Of a DNA stretch of 22,108 nt, positions 15,857 to 22,108 are shown piece after piece (the stretch's first letter is position 1; every line of letters begins with the position of its first letter). Where the stretch lies: contig JAHKKQ010000012.1 in assembly GCA_020027805.1 (NCBI GenBank), positions 1-22,108 of the forward strand, written 5' to 3'. The translations under genes and the position numbers were made by a program. The notes beneath the pieces were generated by a model. That model saw only the letters and a list, made by a program, of their open reading frames with translations, was not told the DNA's origin and made no database searches. Origin of the DNA: Candidatus Dadabacteria bacterium. GTDB taxonomy: Bacteria; Desulfobacterota_D; UBA1144; Nemesobacterales; UBA2774.

Positions 15857-15886
15857 ATTATAACCTGAAAGGTCTTGTATTGGTAA
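15857..15886 (-). promoter_or_regulatory. Putative promoter of the LLM oxidoreductase
   Basis: On the minus strand, TATAAT at 15862-15857 is preceded by TTACCA at 15886-15881 with an 18-bp spacer. It falls just after the erpA terminator and about 70 bases before the start codon, the expected place for a new transcription unit. Confidence 0.4.
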
Positions 15887-15892
15887 GATTAA

Positions 15893-15932
15893 CAAAGAAA
15901 AAGGCCGGATTGACGCCCTGTCGGATCCGGCC
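15893..15932 (-). terminator. Intrinsic terminator after erpA
   Basis: Read on the minus strand, a perfect 8-bp stem GGCCGGAT/ATCCGGCC (15932-15925 with 15910-15903) closes a 14-nt loop and is followed directly by TTTTTCTTTG. It lies about 20 bases beyond the erpA stop and ends the OB-fold/DUF4149/erpA unit. Confidence 0.9.
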
Positions 15933-15953
15933 CCGTAGTTTTATGATTTATTC

Positions 15954-16277
15954 TCAGGCGTTGAAGGACTGTCCGCAGCCGCAGGACCCTTTTGCGTTCG
16001 GATTATTGATCGAAAAACCGGTCCCGTTGAGGCCGTCCTTATAATCGAGCACCGAGCCTTCCAGGTAGGGTAAACTCAGCTCGTCGATTGCGACTTTGAC
16101 ACCGCCGTTTTCGAACAGCTGGTCGGAATCCCCGGTCTCGTCGTCGAATCCCATCTCATATGAAAAACCGGAACAGCCGCCCGGAATGACCCTGACCCTC
16201 AAAACTGCGTTCGGAATGTTCTCTTCCGATAAAAGCTTCTTTATCTCTTCAGCAGCTTTTTCAGTTACGCTGAACAT
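15954..16277 (-). CDS. erpA: Iron-sulfur cluster carrier ErpA/IscA-type (HesB family)
   Basis: An A-type carrier that holds an [Fe-S] cluster and passes it to apo-enzymes in the cytoplasm. The 107 residues carry the three invariant cysteines: Cys35 in GGCSGFSYEMGF, and Cys99 and Cys101 in GSCGCGQSF. Also typical are the acidic VKVAIDELSLPYLEGSVLDY and the GFSINNPNA segment. Length is standard. ATG 16277 follows a strong Shine-Dalgarno, GGGAGGCGG. ErpA, IscA and SufA cannot be told apart with certainty by sequence; the absence of isc or suf genes nearby favours ErpA or a stand-alone carrier. It starts 30 bases after the DUF4149 gene and has its own downstream terminator. Confidence 0.92.
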   Translation of the reverse strand: MFSVTEKAAEEIKKLLSEENIPNAVLRVRVIPGGCSGFSYEMGFDDETGDSDQLFENGGVKVAIDELSLPYLEGSVLDYKDGLNGTGFSINNPNAKGSCGCGQSFNA

Positions 16278-16307
16278 TAATAACCGCCTCCCTTTTTAAA
16301 TTAAAAC

Positions 16308-16793
16308 CTATTCTTCATTAGTATATGCATTGATAAACAATATGGCAATTCCCAATATAAAGACAGCGGAGTTTATTACCGCCGAGCGGGCGTGTAGCTT
16401 TCTGAATTTATCCTGTGATACTAAATAGTTAGGCGATTTCTCGGTAAGGCTTCTCATCTCCGCCCTGGCCTCGGCCGCTTTGGGCCTCAATACCTCCCCT
16501 GCGTAAACGGCGAGCGCCACCATGATTAGCAGGGCGCCCAGCCTGAGTCCGAACAATATGCCCGCCTTATTCTCATAGAATATCCGGAGAAATATTGTGG
16601 TAATGACCGCTGCCCCCCCACATATATATGCGACGAGGTAGTATTTTGGGAATATATCCGATACGACGTTTCCGGCCGTTTCCCTCGGGAGCACTTTGAA
16701 AATGCTCGGGGCGGCGAAGAACGAAAAGAAGAATATGCTCCCTATCCAGAAACATACCGACAGAATATATATAAATTTAAATGCCGTCTGCAT
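16308..16793 (-). CDS. DUF4149 membrane protein (TMEM205-like)
   Basis: A 161-residue inner-membrane protein with four hydrophobic segments at about 5-30, 50-70, 80-100 and 138-156. The start, FWIGSIFFFSFFAAPSIFKVL, and FPKYYLVAYICGG are hallmarks of DUF4149 proteins, related to eukaryotic TMEM205; no reaction is established for the family. A polar, charged loop (about 102-135) separates the third and fourth helices and includes RPKAAEARAEM and KFRKLHARS. The ATG lies 2 bases after the stop of the OB-fold gene, so they should be translated from one message. Confidence 0.88.
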   Translation of the reverse strand: MQTAFKFIYILSVCFWIGSIFFFSFFAAPSIFKVLPRETAGNVVSDIFPKYYLVAYICGGAAVITTIFLRIFYENKAGILFGLRLGALLIMVALAVYAGEVLRPKAAEARAEMRSLTEKSPNYLVSQDKFRKLHARSAVINSAVFILGIAILFINAYTNEE

Positions 16794-16795
16794 TG

Positions 16796-17260
16796 TTATT
16801 TAAAGCTGCAGTTATGCATTGTCACCTTGCACTGTTCTTCCTCGCTGTCGCTCTGGGAGAAAGATCCCGACATCGACTTGTACGTGCCTGTGACTGTCAG
16901 GCTGCTCCCTTGAGGCGTATTTTCGAGGGTGGTTATAGAAGCCGGCGGGTTGCAGTAGCATTCGAGTACCGGCCCGTGCTTCGTAACGATTTCCATTGTA
17001 AAGCTCCCTTCGGGGAATCCCGCGCACATTAAAGGAATCTTCCTCACGACCGAGACCTCGACCGCGGTTTTCACCGTCTTATCGTGATACATCTGGTCTG
17101 CTGTCATCGGGTAATCCAGATATAGCTCGCAAATCTGGTCGAGAGAGATTGTCTTGGTCTCCCCTCCGTTCTGAGCGAGAGAGGATCTCCCGCCCGCGGT
17201 TGTTAAACAAATTATCAGTAAAAGAACCTGCAATAAGGCCGTATTTTTGTAGCTCATCAT
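16796..17260 (-). CDS. Exported OB-fold (tRNA_anti-like) protein, cysteine-containing
   Basis: A 154-residue protein with an N-terminal signal sequence: basic start, a hydrophobic core LLQVLLLIICLTTAGG and a likely cleavage after SLA near residue 29. No lipobox is obvious. The mature part fits the tRNA_anti-like OB-fold family: YLDYPMTADQMYHDKTVKTA corresponds to the usual Y-x-N-x3-AD-x2-Y-K-G-K pattern, followed by beta strands ending in SSLTVTGTYKSMSG. Five cysteines in the mature region (in ICEL, MCAG, ECYC and QCKV), plus one near the end in NCSFK, suggest disulfides in the periplasm. Function is unknown. Two ATG codons (17260, 17257) follow GAGGGG; the second has better spacing. Confidence 0.75.
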   Translation of the reverse strand: MMSYKNTALLQVLLLIICLTTAGGRSSLAQNGGETKTISLDQICELYLDYPMTADQMYHDKTVKTAVEVSVVRKIPLMCAGFPEGSFTMEIVTKHGPVLECYCNPPASITTLENTPQGSSLTVTGTYKSMSGSFSQSDSEEEQCKVTMHNCSFK

Positions 17261-17431
17261 AACCCCTCTTCCATTTTTAATTTATTCCCCTATCGCCGCA
17301 CATAATTATAACACGCGCCCGGAGGATTATAATAAAGCCCCCGCGATTCATCTGCTGAACGATTCTGCGAGGACGGCCTCGCTTACTATTTCACTTGATA
17401 TGGATTAGCCTTGAGGTATAGTGTCAATTCA

Positions 17432-18565
17432 ATGAAAAAAGATACGTATCTTATTATAGACACGAGCGAGGATAACGCCGATCTATATTACAGGACCGGT
17501 TTTTTTGTTCCCGACCCGGTCATTTATATAGAGCATCAGGGGAAGAAAATACTCGTGCTGAGCGACCTCGAAATAGACAGGGGCAGGGTAGAAGCTACAG
17601 TCGATCGGGTCCTCTCATTAACCGAATACCAGAAGAGAGTGCTTGCTCAAAAGGTTAAGAAAGTGAAGCTCCTTGACGTCGTGGATCTGGTCCTCAGAGA
17701 TCTGAAAATCAAAAAGGTCATTGTCCCCGGCAGATTTTCGGTAAAATACGCGGACGGGCTGAGAGAGAGAGGCTGCAAAGTCATACCGAGAGACGAGGAG
17801 CCCTTTTTTAAGGAAAGACTCAGGAAGACGCCCCGGGAAATCGGGATGATAAGGGATGCCATGAAAGAAACCGTCAGGGCCATGGACTTGGCGGTAAAAA
17901 TGATCGCCGCTTCCGAGATTCGCAGGAACAGGCTCTATTTAAACGGCGGCCTCCTCACTTCCGAGAGGGTGAAGGGAGAGATAAACGCCTGGCTCTCGAG
18001 AAAGGGTTTGACGGCCTCGCATACGATCGTAGCGTGCGGGGCGCATTCATTCATGCCCCATCACAGGGGCGAAGGCCCAATATATGCCGATAAGCCCGTC
18101 GTCATCGATATTTTTCCCAGGTCGCAGACGAGCGGGTACTTCGGCGATATGACGAGGACGGTCGTCAGGGGCGAGCCCTCCTCCGGGCTTGTAAAGATGT
18201 ACGACACCGTGCTCAGGGGCCAGAAGCTCGCAATAGGAATGGTCAAGGCCGGCGTCAGGGTAAGAGACGTCCACTCGGCAGTGGTAGACTATTTCAGAAG
18301 CCGGGGGTTCGAGACGGGGGTGATAGGGGGCAAGGCCCAAGGCTTCATACATTCCACGGGACACGGTCTCGGACTTGAGATCCACGAGCCGCCTCGGATC
18401 AGTCTCGGTGACGAGGTTCTCGAGGCCGGGAATGTGATAACTGTGGAGCCGGGGCTTTATTACGAGAAGACCGGAGGCGTCAGGATCGAAGACGTCGTGG
18501 TCGTCGAGAAGAACGGCTCCACTAACCTGACCAGGTATCCGAAGAAGCTATTAGCGAAGATATGA
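17432..18565 (+). CDS. M24 family metallopeptidase (Xaa-Pro aminopeptidase-like)
   Basis: A pita-bread-fold dimetal peptidase that should remove an N-terminal residue before proline, in the cytoplasm. From ATG 17432 it has 377 residues: a small N-terminal creatinase-like domain to about 125, then the catalytic domain. All five metal ligands are present: Asp226 (VVIDIFPR), Asp239 (FGDMTRT), His311 (IHSTGHGLG), Glu339 (TVEPGLY) and Glu353 (GVRIEDVV). The substrate-side FMPHH segment is at 207-211. An in-frame TTG at 17411 would add seven residues. The only nearby purine tract (GAGG at 17413-17416) is a little too distant from the ATG and overlaps the TTG. It is divergent from the OB-fold gene and convergent with the next. 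Confidence 0.93.
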   Translation: MKKDTYLIIDTSEDNADLYYRTGFFVPDPVIYIEHQGKKILVLSDLEIDRGRVEATVDRVLSLTEYQKRVLAQKVKKVKLLDVVDLVLRDLKIKKVIVPGRFSVKYADGLRERGCKVIPRDEEPFFKERLRKTPREIGMIRDAMKETVRAMDLAVKMIAASEIRRNRLYLNGGLLTSERVKGEINAWLSRKGLTASHTIVACGAHSFMPHHRGEGPIYADKPVVIDIFPRSQTSGYFGDMTRTVVRGEPSSGLVKMYDTVLRGQKLAIGMVKAGVRVRDVHSAVVDYFRSRGFETGVIGGKAQGFIHSTGHGLGLEIHEPPRISLGDEVLEAGNVITVEPGLYYEKTGGVRIEDVVVVEKNGSTNLTRYPKKLLAKI

Positions 18566-18593
18566 CATTCCACCCGCAATCGCGAATTAGCGA

Positions 18594-19217
18594 CTATTCC
18601 CACCATACCTCGAACCTGCATACGTCCGAGTTCTTGTAACGGCAGCCTGTCTGAACGATTTCCGCAGATTTGGCCCCCGCCATTGTCAGTCCCGTTTTGA
18701 ACCATTCCGGGACTGCGAAATTACAGACGGCAACGCCGGACGCACTGTTTTCATCCGCTATCTCGTCGAGGTAGAGCACTGAATATCTTTTCTCCAGGTC
18801 GAGCAGCTCCAGCTCCATAATACCGCTGTCGAAATACCTGCTCCATAATGACGGCGTGCTCTTCAGTATCACAGGCGGCGTTTTAAAATTCACGAGGGCC
18901 TCCAGCATCGGGCCCAGGTCCTTTCTGGCTATATATTCGGCAACCGGTATGACCGATAAGAAGTCCCCGTTTCCGTGCACCATGTCGTACGTATTGAGCA
19001 GTCGGTTAAGCAGCGGCGCGGGGTACCATTCCGTATGTATCAGATCGCTTTCTAATATCTCCGTATCAGAGTCGGGTAGATTGCTTATAATGTTCTTCCA
19101 CACGTCCTCGCCTTGCGAGCTGATAATATATTCTTTCGCGTTGAATAAAATCGAGCCTTTCGCGTTGCCCTTTCTTTCGGTCATATTAAATTCGCGGTAA
19201 TGATAAATAATACTCAT
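18594..19217 (-). CDS. Uncharacterised protein, V4R / TIGR02265-like
   Basis: A 207-residue soluble protein with no signal peptide or membrane segment. The arrangement resembles the myxobacterial TIGR02265/DUF2378 and V4R-type small-molecule-binding folds: KGSILFNAKEYI near the start, WYPAPLLNRLLN, a central TPSLWSRYFDSGIMELELLD, and a C-terminal AGAKSAEIVQTGCRYKNSDV followed by CRFEVWWE. The last block resembles the cysteine-rich closing hairpin of V4R domains. I assign it on pattern only. Such domains often sense a ligand or assist regulation. Two in-frame starts are possible, ATG 19217 and ATG 19184; neither has a clear Shine-Dalgarno. It is divergent from mazG. Confidence 0.7.
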   Translation of the reverse strand: MSIIYHYREFNMTERKGNAKGSILFNAKEYIISSQGEDVWKNIISNLPDSDTEILESDLIHTEWYPAPLLNRLLNTYDMVHGNGDFLSVIPVAEYIARKDLGPMLEALVNFKTPPVILKSTPSLWSRYFDSGIMELELLDLEKRYSVLYLDEIADENSASGVAVCNFAVPEWFKTGLTMAGAKSAEIVQTGCRYKNSDVCRFEVWWE

Positions 19218-19305
19218 TATGTATGCTCATTAGGTAGTTCAATTTTAGTGTTATGGCCGATCGTTGATTATTTCACTTTCAAGTATGTATGATAAAGGAG
19301 AGATT

Positions 19306-20076
19306 ATGAAGAAGTCTTTTGAGGACTTGGTAAATTTATCGATTCACCTGCGGAGCCCCGAGGGCTGCCCCTGGGACAGGGAGCAGACGCTGGACACATT
19401 GCAATCATATATAATCGAGGAAGCTTATGAGGTTATACAGGCGATCGAATCCGGGGACAGGGACGAGCTCGCCGAGGAGCTCGGCGACCTTTTATTCGAG
19501 GTGCTTTTCGCGTCCGGGATCGCCGAAGAGGACGGGGGTTTCGGTATATACGACGTCATCGACAGGCTCCACGCCAAGCTCGTGAGGAGGCACCCCCACG
19601 TGTTCGGCGAGGAGAAGGCAGCCAACGCCGAAGAGGCCGTAAAGAGATGGCATTCCCAGAAGCTCAAGGAGAAATCGAGGAAGAGGCGGCTCCTCCACAT
19701 CCCCCGCACTATGCCTTCCCTTCTCAGAGCGCAGAGGGTCGGGGAGAAGGCGTCCCAGGTGGGCTTCGACTGGAGCGGTGCTGACGAGGTCATAGCCAAG
19801 GTGAGAGAGGAGCTGTCGGAGCTCGAGGAAGAAATGAAAAACGCAGACGCAGTAGGGATCGAGAAAGAGTGGGGGGACCTCGTTTTTTCTCTCGTCAATC
19901 TGGGGAGGCATCTGAAGATAGACGCGGAGGGCGCCGCCCATAAGGCGATCGACAGCTTCATAGAGAGGTTCGGAGGAATAGAGGACAAGGCGGAAGCCCG
20001 CGGCAAGGAGCTCTACGGGTTATCACTTGCGGAGATAGACGAGCTCTGGGAAGAGGTGAAGCGCGAACGCACATAG
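19306..20076 (+). CDS. mazG: Nucleoside triphosphate pyrophosphohydrolase MazG
   Basis: MazG hydrolyses (d)NTPs to NMP and pyrophosphate, a house-cleaning and stringent-response-linked activity. From ATG 19306 (Shine-Dalgarno AAAGGAGA at 19294-19301) it has 256 residues; an upstream in-frame start at 19264 is not needed. It has the usual two tandem MazG domains. The first has CPWDREQT, EEAYE at 38-42 and EELGD at 57-61, the magnesium-binding acidic set. The second, from about 140, has EELSELEEE at 168-176 and EWGDLVFSLVNLGRHL at 188-203. Length and layout match E. coli MazG (263). It is not next to a mazEF system here. Confidence 0.95.
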   Translation: MKKSFEDLVNLSIHLRSPEGCPWDREQTLDTLQSYIIEEAYEVIQAIESGDRDELAEELGDLLFEVLFASGIAEEDGGFGIYDVIDRLHAKLVRRHPHVFGEEKAANAEEAVKRWHSQKLKEKSRKRRLLHIPRTMPSLLRAQRVGEKASQVGFDWSGADEVIAKVREELSELEEEMKNADAVGIEKEWGDLVFSLVNLGRHLKIDAEGAAHKAIDSFIERFGGIEDKAEARGKELYGLSLAEIDELWEEVKRERT

Positions 20077-20080
20077 TGCG

Positions 20081-20491
20081 GCGCAGAACCTGTGCTCGTA
20101 TACGATTCACCCGAACCTCCTCAACTTAAATCAGCGGCGTACCGCGCCCCGTTCGTCCTGAGCCCGTCGAAGGACGCTTTATTTATTTCCTTCCCCCGAG
20201 GCGGGGGGAAGGTGTGGATGGGGGTCATTAATTTTATAAACCTGTTAGTCCTTGAGCGCAGAACCTGCGCTCGTATACGATCGGTCCGTTAACTAGCAAC
20301 GAATCCAAACCCGTTTATCCTTTATTTCAATTCCCTCCTTTTGTAAAGGAGGGTCAGGGTGGGTTTTGGTCGATTGTCATTCCCGAACGCCTTTATCGGG
20401 AATCCAGTGTTTTGTCACTTTCTTATCTGAACTTGATTCAGGGTTTGTTGTTTAATGTTGACCTTTCGAGTAGCGGCCGCGAATCGCCGCT
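20081..20491. repeat. Intergenic island of hairpin-forming repeats
   Basis: The 451 bases between mazG and apgM hold no credible gene. They contain a 26-bp direct repeat (20081-20106 and 20256-20281, one mismatch), whose second copy forms a perfect GAGCGCAG/CTGCGCTC hairpin. Further inverted repeats follow: CGTCCT/AGGACG (20154-20176), CCTTCCCCC/GGGGGAAGG (20189-20212), CCCTCCTTT/AAAGGAGGG (20333-20353), ATTCCCGA/TCGGGAAT (20379-20403), CTGAA/TTCAG (20427-20440) and AGCGGC/GCCGCT (20472-20491). Several resemble dispersed extragenic repeats common in proteobacterial genomes. None has a clean U-tract, so they are not clear terminators. Confidence 0.75.
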
Positions 20492-20527
20492 TTGGTCAAG
20501 TAAGAGGTTGGAAAGGGTTGCTGACTC

Positions 20528-21739
20528 TTAAATCTCTCTTCCCACCAGCATCCCGAGGAGCTTCCACCCTTCGTATATGAATACGGGGGAGGTGCTCGCC
20601 GATTTCTCGGTATAAACGTAGGAGTCGTTTTTTACGCTCTCGTCCTCCGAGCTATATATCGCGAAGGGCACAGGCTCGTTCACGTGCGTTCTCAGGTCAA
20701 TGGGCGTCGGGTGGTCCGACATGACGAGTACCCTGTAGTCCCCGAACCTCTTTATCCCTTCGAGCACGCGTCCCACGACGCGCCCGTCGAAGTCCTCTAT
20801 CGCCTGAATCTTGAGCTCCGCCTTTCCCATGTGACCCGTCTCGTCCGTGGATTCTATGTGTATCATTGTCAGGTCGACTTCTTCTAACGAATTTAGGGCG
20901 TAATCGACCTTGCCTTCGTAGTTCGTATCCAGATATCCTGTCGCCCCGGGAACGTCTATCACTTTCAGCTTCGCGTAGTGCCCGATCCCCTTTACCAGGT
21001 CTACCGCCGAAATGACCGAGCCCGTGAGACCGTAGAGCTCCTCGAAGGACGGCATATCGGGCGCCACCCCCTGTCCCCAGAGCCATATGCTCGTAGCCGG
21101 GTTCTTCCCTTCCGCCACCCTTCTTTTATTCACCGGGTGGTCTTTCAGTATCTCCCTCGACCGCTCGATCAATTCGTTAAGTTTATCAGTCCCCGCTCCG
21201 GACGGTACGAAAGGGCCTACTTCCTTCCCCGATATATCGTGCGGCGGGGTCGTATGGATGTCCGCGTTCCCGCCCGCCCATACCAGCAGGTGCCGGTAGC
21301 TCACCCCCGGAAAAAGCGTCAGGTTTTTCTCGTCCAGTTCTTTTTTCAGGTCGAGTATTAGCGCGCGCGCCTCTTTCGTGGTGATGTGGCCCGAGCTGTA
21401 GTCCTCCATTATCAAGCCGCCGTTCTGCGGGGCGAGGGTGACGAGGTTACACCTGAGCGTAACGTCTCCCTCATTTAAGGGCACGCCTATGCTCGCGGCC
21501 TCGAGAGGGGACCTGCCGGTGTAATAGAGGTTCGGGTTATATCCGAGGACGGTCAGGTTGCCGACGTCGCTTCCGGGAGGAAGGTTGTCTGGGATTGTCT
21601 TCACCATGCCGAATTTTATTGCGGACTTGGCTATCCTGTCGAGGTTTGGGGTCCTCGCCGCCTCGAGCGGGGTCTTTCCCCCGAGCTCCGGCAGAGGGTG
21701 GTCCGGCATCCCGTCGCCTTGGAGTATCACGTATTTCAT
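20528..21739 (-). CDS. apgM: 2,3-bisphosphoglycerate-independent phosphoglycerate mutase, archaeal type (ApgM)
   Basis: ApgM interconverts 3- and 2-phosphoglycerate in glycolysis and gluconeogenesis through a phosphoserine intermediate, in the alkaline phosphatase superfamily. The 403 residues show the metal and nucleophile sites: Asp9 in ILQGDGMPDHPL, Ser57 in PPGSDVGNLTVLGYNP (the phosphorylated Ser), ESTDETGHMG with Asp298 and His302, and SDHPTPIDLRTH with Asp341, His342 and His351. Length equals the archaeal enzymes (about 400), unlike bacterial GpmI (about 510). ATG 21739 lacks a good Shine-Dalgarno, but the protein starts exactly at the conserved MKYVILQGDGMPD. It is divergent from the toxin-antitoxin operon. 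Confidence 0.95.
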   Translation of the reverse strand: MKYVILQGDGMPDHPLPELGGKTPLEAARTPNLDRIAKSAIKFGMVKTIPDNLPPGSDVGNLTVLGYNPNLYYTGRSPLEAASIGVPLNEGDVTLRCNLVTLAPQNGGLIMEDYSSGHITTKEARALILDLKKELDEKNLTLFPGVSYRHLLVWAGGNADIHTTPPHDISGKEVGPFVPSGAGTDKLNELIERSREILKDHPVNKRRVAEGKNPATSIWLWGQGVAPDMPSFEELYGLTGSVISAVDLVKGIGHYAKLKVIDVPGATGYLDTNYEGKVDYALNSLEEVDLTMIHIESTDETGHMGKAELKIQAIEDFDGRVVGRVLEGIKRFGDYRVLVMSDHPTPIDLRTHVNEPVPFAIYSSEDESVKNDSYVYTEKSASTSPVFIYEGWKLLGMLVGREI

Positions 21740-21805
21740 GAGGATAAGATGTTAAATGCTTTTCGGGAATTATCAAGCGGTATCAATACCTTCGATTTTA
21801 AATGG

Positions 21806-21834
21806 TTGAAAATACACGAAGATAGTGTACACTA
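21806..21834 (+). promoter_or_regulatory. Toxin-antitoxin promoter with palindromic operator
   Basis: A -35 TTGAAA at 21806-21811 and a -10-like TACACT at 21828-21833 are 16 bp apart. A perfect 12-bp palindrome, TAGTGTACACTA at 21823-21834, covers the -10. This is the expected layout for repression by the antitoxin's DNA-binding domain. Confidence 0.55.
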
Positions 21835-21864
21835 CAACACGTGCTTATTTGAGGGGTATTGAGT

Positions 21865-22086
21865 ATGCAAAAGAATGTTACCTTAAGTGCCGAGAAGGAG
21901 CTTATACGTAAAGCAAGGGAGAAAGCTCAAAGAGAGCATACTACTCTCAACGCCGAATTTCGCAAATGGTTACAGCGATACGTCAGCACCGATAAACGCT
22001 CAATTAATTTTGAAGCCCTTATGGGATCTTTAAGCTATGCGAATTCGGGTAGATCGTTTAACCGAGATGAAATGAATGAGCGATAA
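21865..22086 (+). CDS. Ribbon-helix-helix antitoxin (VapB-like)
   Basis: The 73-residue product starts at ATG 21865, eight bases after GAGGGG; a TTG six bases upstream is less likely. The N-terminus, KNVTLSAEKELIRKAREKAQ, gives a short strand followed by two helices (to about residue 35), the pattern of MetJ/Arc-type ribbon-helix-helix DNA-binding domains. The C-terminal part (NFEALMGSLSYANSGRSFNR) is polar and probably disordered until it binds the toxin. It overlaps the toxin start by 11 bases and would bind the operator upstream, repressing its own operon. Assignment to VapB is by pattern and neighbour. Confidence 0.85.
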   Translation: MQKNVTLSAEKELIRKAREKAQREHTTLNAEFRKWLQRYVSTDKRSINFEALMGSLSYANSGRSFNRDEMNER

Positions 22087-22108
22087 ATATTTTATAGATA
22101 CAAATATT
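22076..22108 (+). CDS. PIN-domain toxin (VapC-like), 5' fragment cut by window edge
   Basis: Only 11 codons are in the window, starting at ATG 22076, inside the last codons of the antitoxin gene in another frame (+1 relative). They read MSDKYFIDTNI: a hydrophobic strand ending in the D-T-N that begins PIN-domain nucleases, where the Asp is a metal ligand. The overlap and order (antitoxin first) are standard for such modules. VapC toxins cut tRNA or rRNA; the target here is unknown. Confidence comes from the motif and the context. Confidence 0.75.
   Translation, partial: MSDKYFIDTNI

Noticed and set aside
17281..17340. Symmetric TATAAT-like boxes suggesting a bidirectional promoter
   Set aside because: Neither direction has a -35 better than 3 of 6 at proper spacing; the region is simply AT-rich in places.
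20092..20292. Plus-strand 66-codon frame after mazG
   Set aside because: It is a translation of the hairpin repeats, with no Shine-Dalgarno and no conserved pattern.

Overview
The window reads as a chromosomal segment of a Gram-negative, respiring bacterium. It has periplasmic signal peptides, complex I subunit NuoI, peptidoglycan recycling enzymes, an MsbA-type exporter and an IPTL-CTERM (exosortase-type) sorting tail. Composition is moderately GC-rich with frequent ATA and AGG codons. An archaeal-type phosphoglycerate mutase (ApgM), a single-chain AccA-AccD carboxyltransferase and a V4R/TIGR02265-like protein point towards a 'Deltaproteobacteria'-like or deep candidate lineage. That placement is inference, not identification.

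Layout. (1) 1-1100: the 3' end of a DUF1254/DUF1214 gene, then a 559-bp unit bounded by a perfect 44-bp direct repeat. The right copy of the repeat is the 3' part of an intact tRNA-Gly(CCC) gene. The unit holds tandem 10-bp iterons, a second repeat pair and one 61-codon gene for a microprotein that is almost only a signal peptide plus an IPTL-CTERM tail. It looks like a minimal tRNA-integrated element without an integrase. (2) 1196-6736, plus strand: a compact peptidoglycan recycling cluster, murQ - anmK - GH3 nagZ - sodium/solute symporter. (3) 6818-7414: an isolated nuoI. (4) 14592-7451, minus strand: a candidate envelope operon of fused acetyl-CoA carboxylase carboxyltransferase, FAD oxidoreductase (UDP-galactopyranose-mutase-like superfamily) with a C-terminal membrane module, a free-standing paralogue of that module, an MsbA-like ABC exporter and a membrane-anchored GT2 glycosyltransferase. 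Upstream of it is an LLM flavin monooxygenase gene, also on the minus strand.

(5) 17260-15954, minus strand: secreted OB-fold protein, DUF4149 membrane protein and ErpA, ending in a clear intrinsic terminator. (6) 17432-22108: an M24 aminopeptidase, a V4R-like protein, MazG, a 450-bp hairpin-rich repeat island, ApgM, and the start of a ribbon-helix-helix/PIN toxin-antitoxin module with a palindromic operator. The toxin runs off the window edge.

How the genes work together. The murQ cluster could import an anhydro-muropeptide-derived sugar through the symporter, cleave GlcNAc-anhMurNAc with NagZ, phosphorylate anhMurNAc with AnmK and release lactate with MurQ. The minus-strand envelope operon combines malonyl-CoA supply, a sugar- or lipid-modifying flavoenzyme, a glycosyl transfer step and an exporter. 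It is the best candidate here for an uncharacterised pathway.
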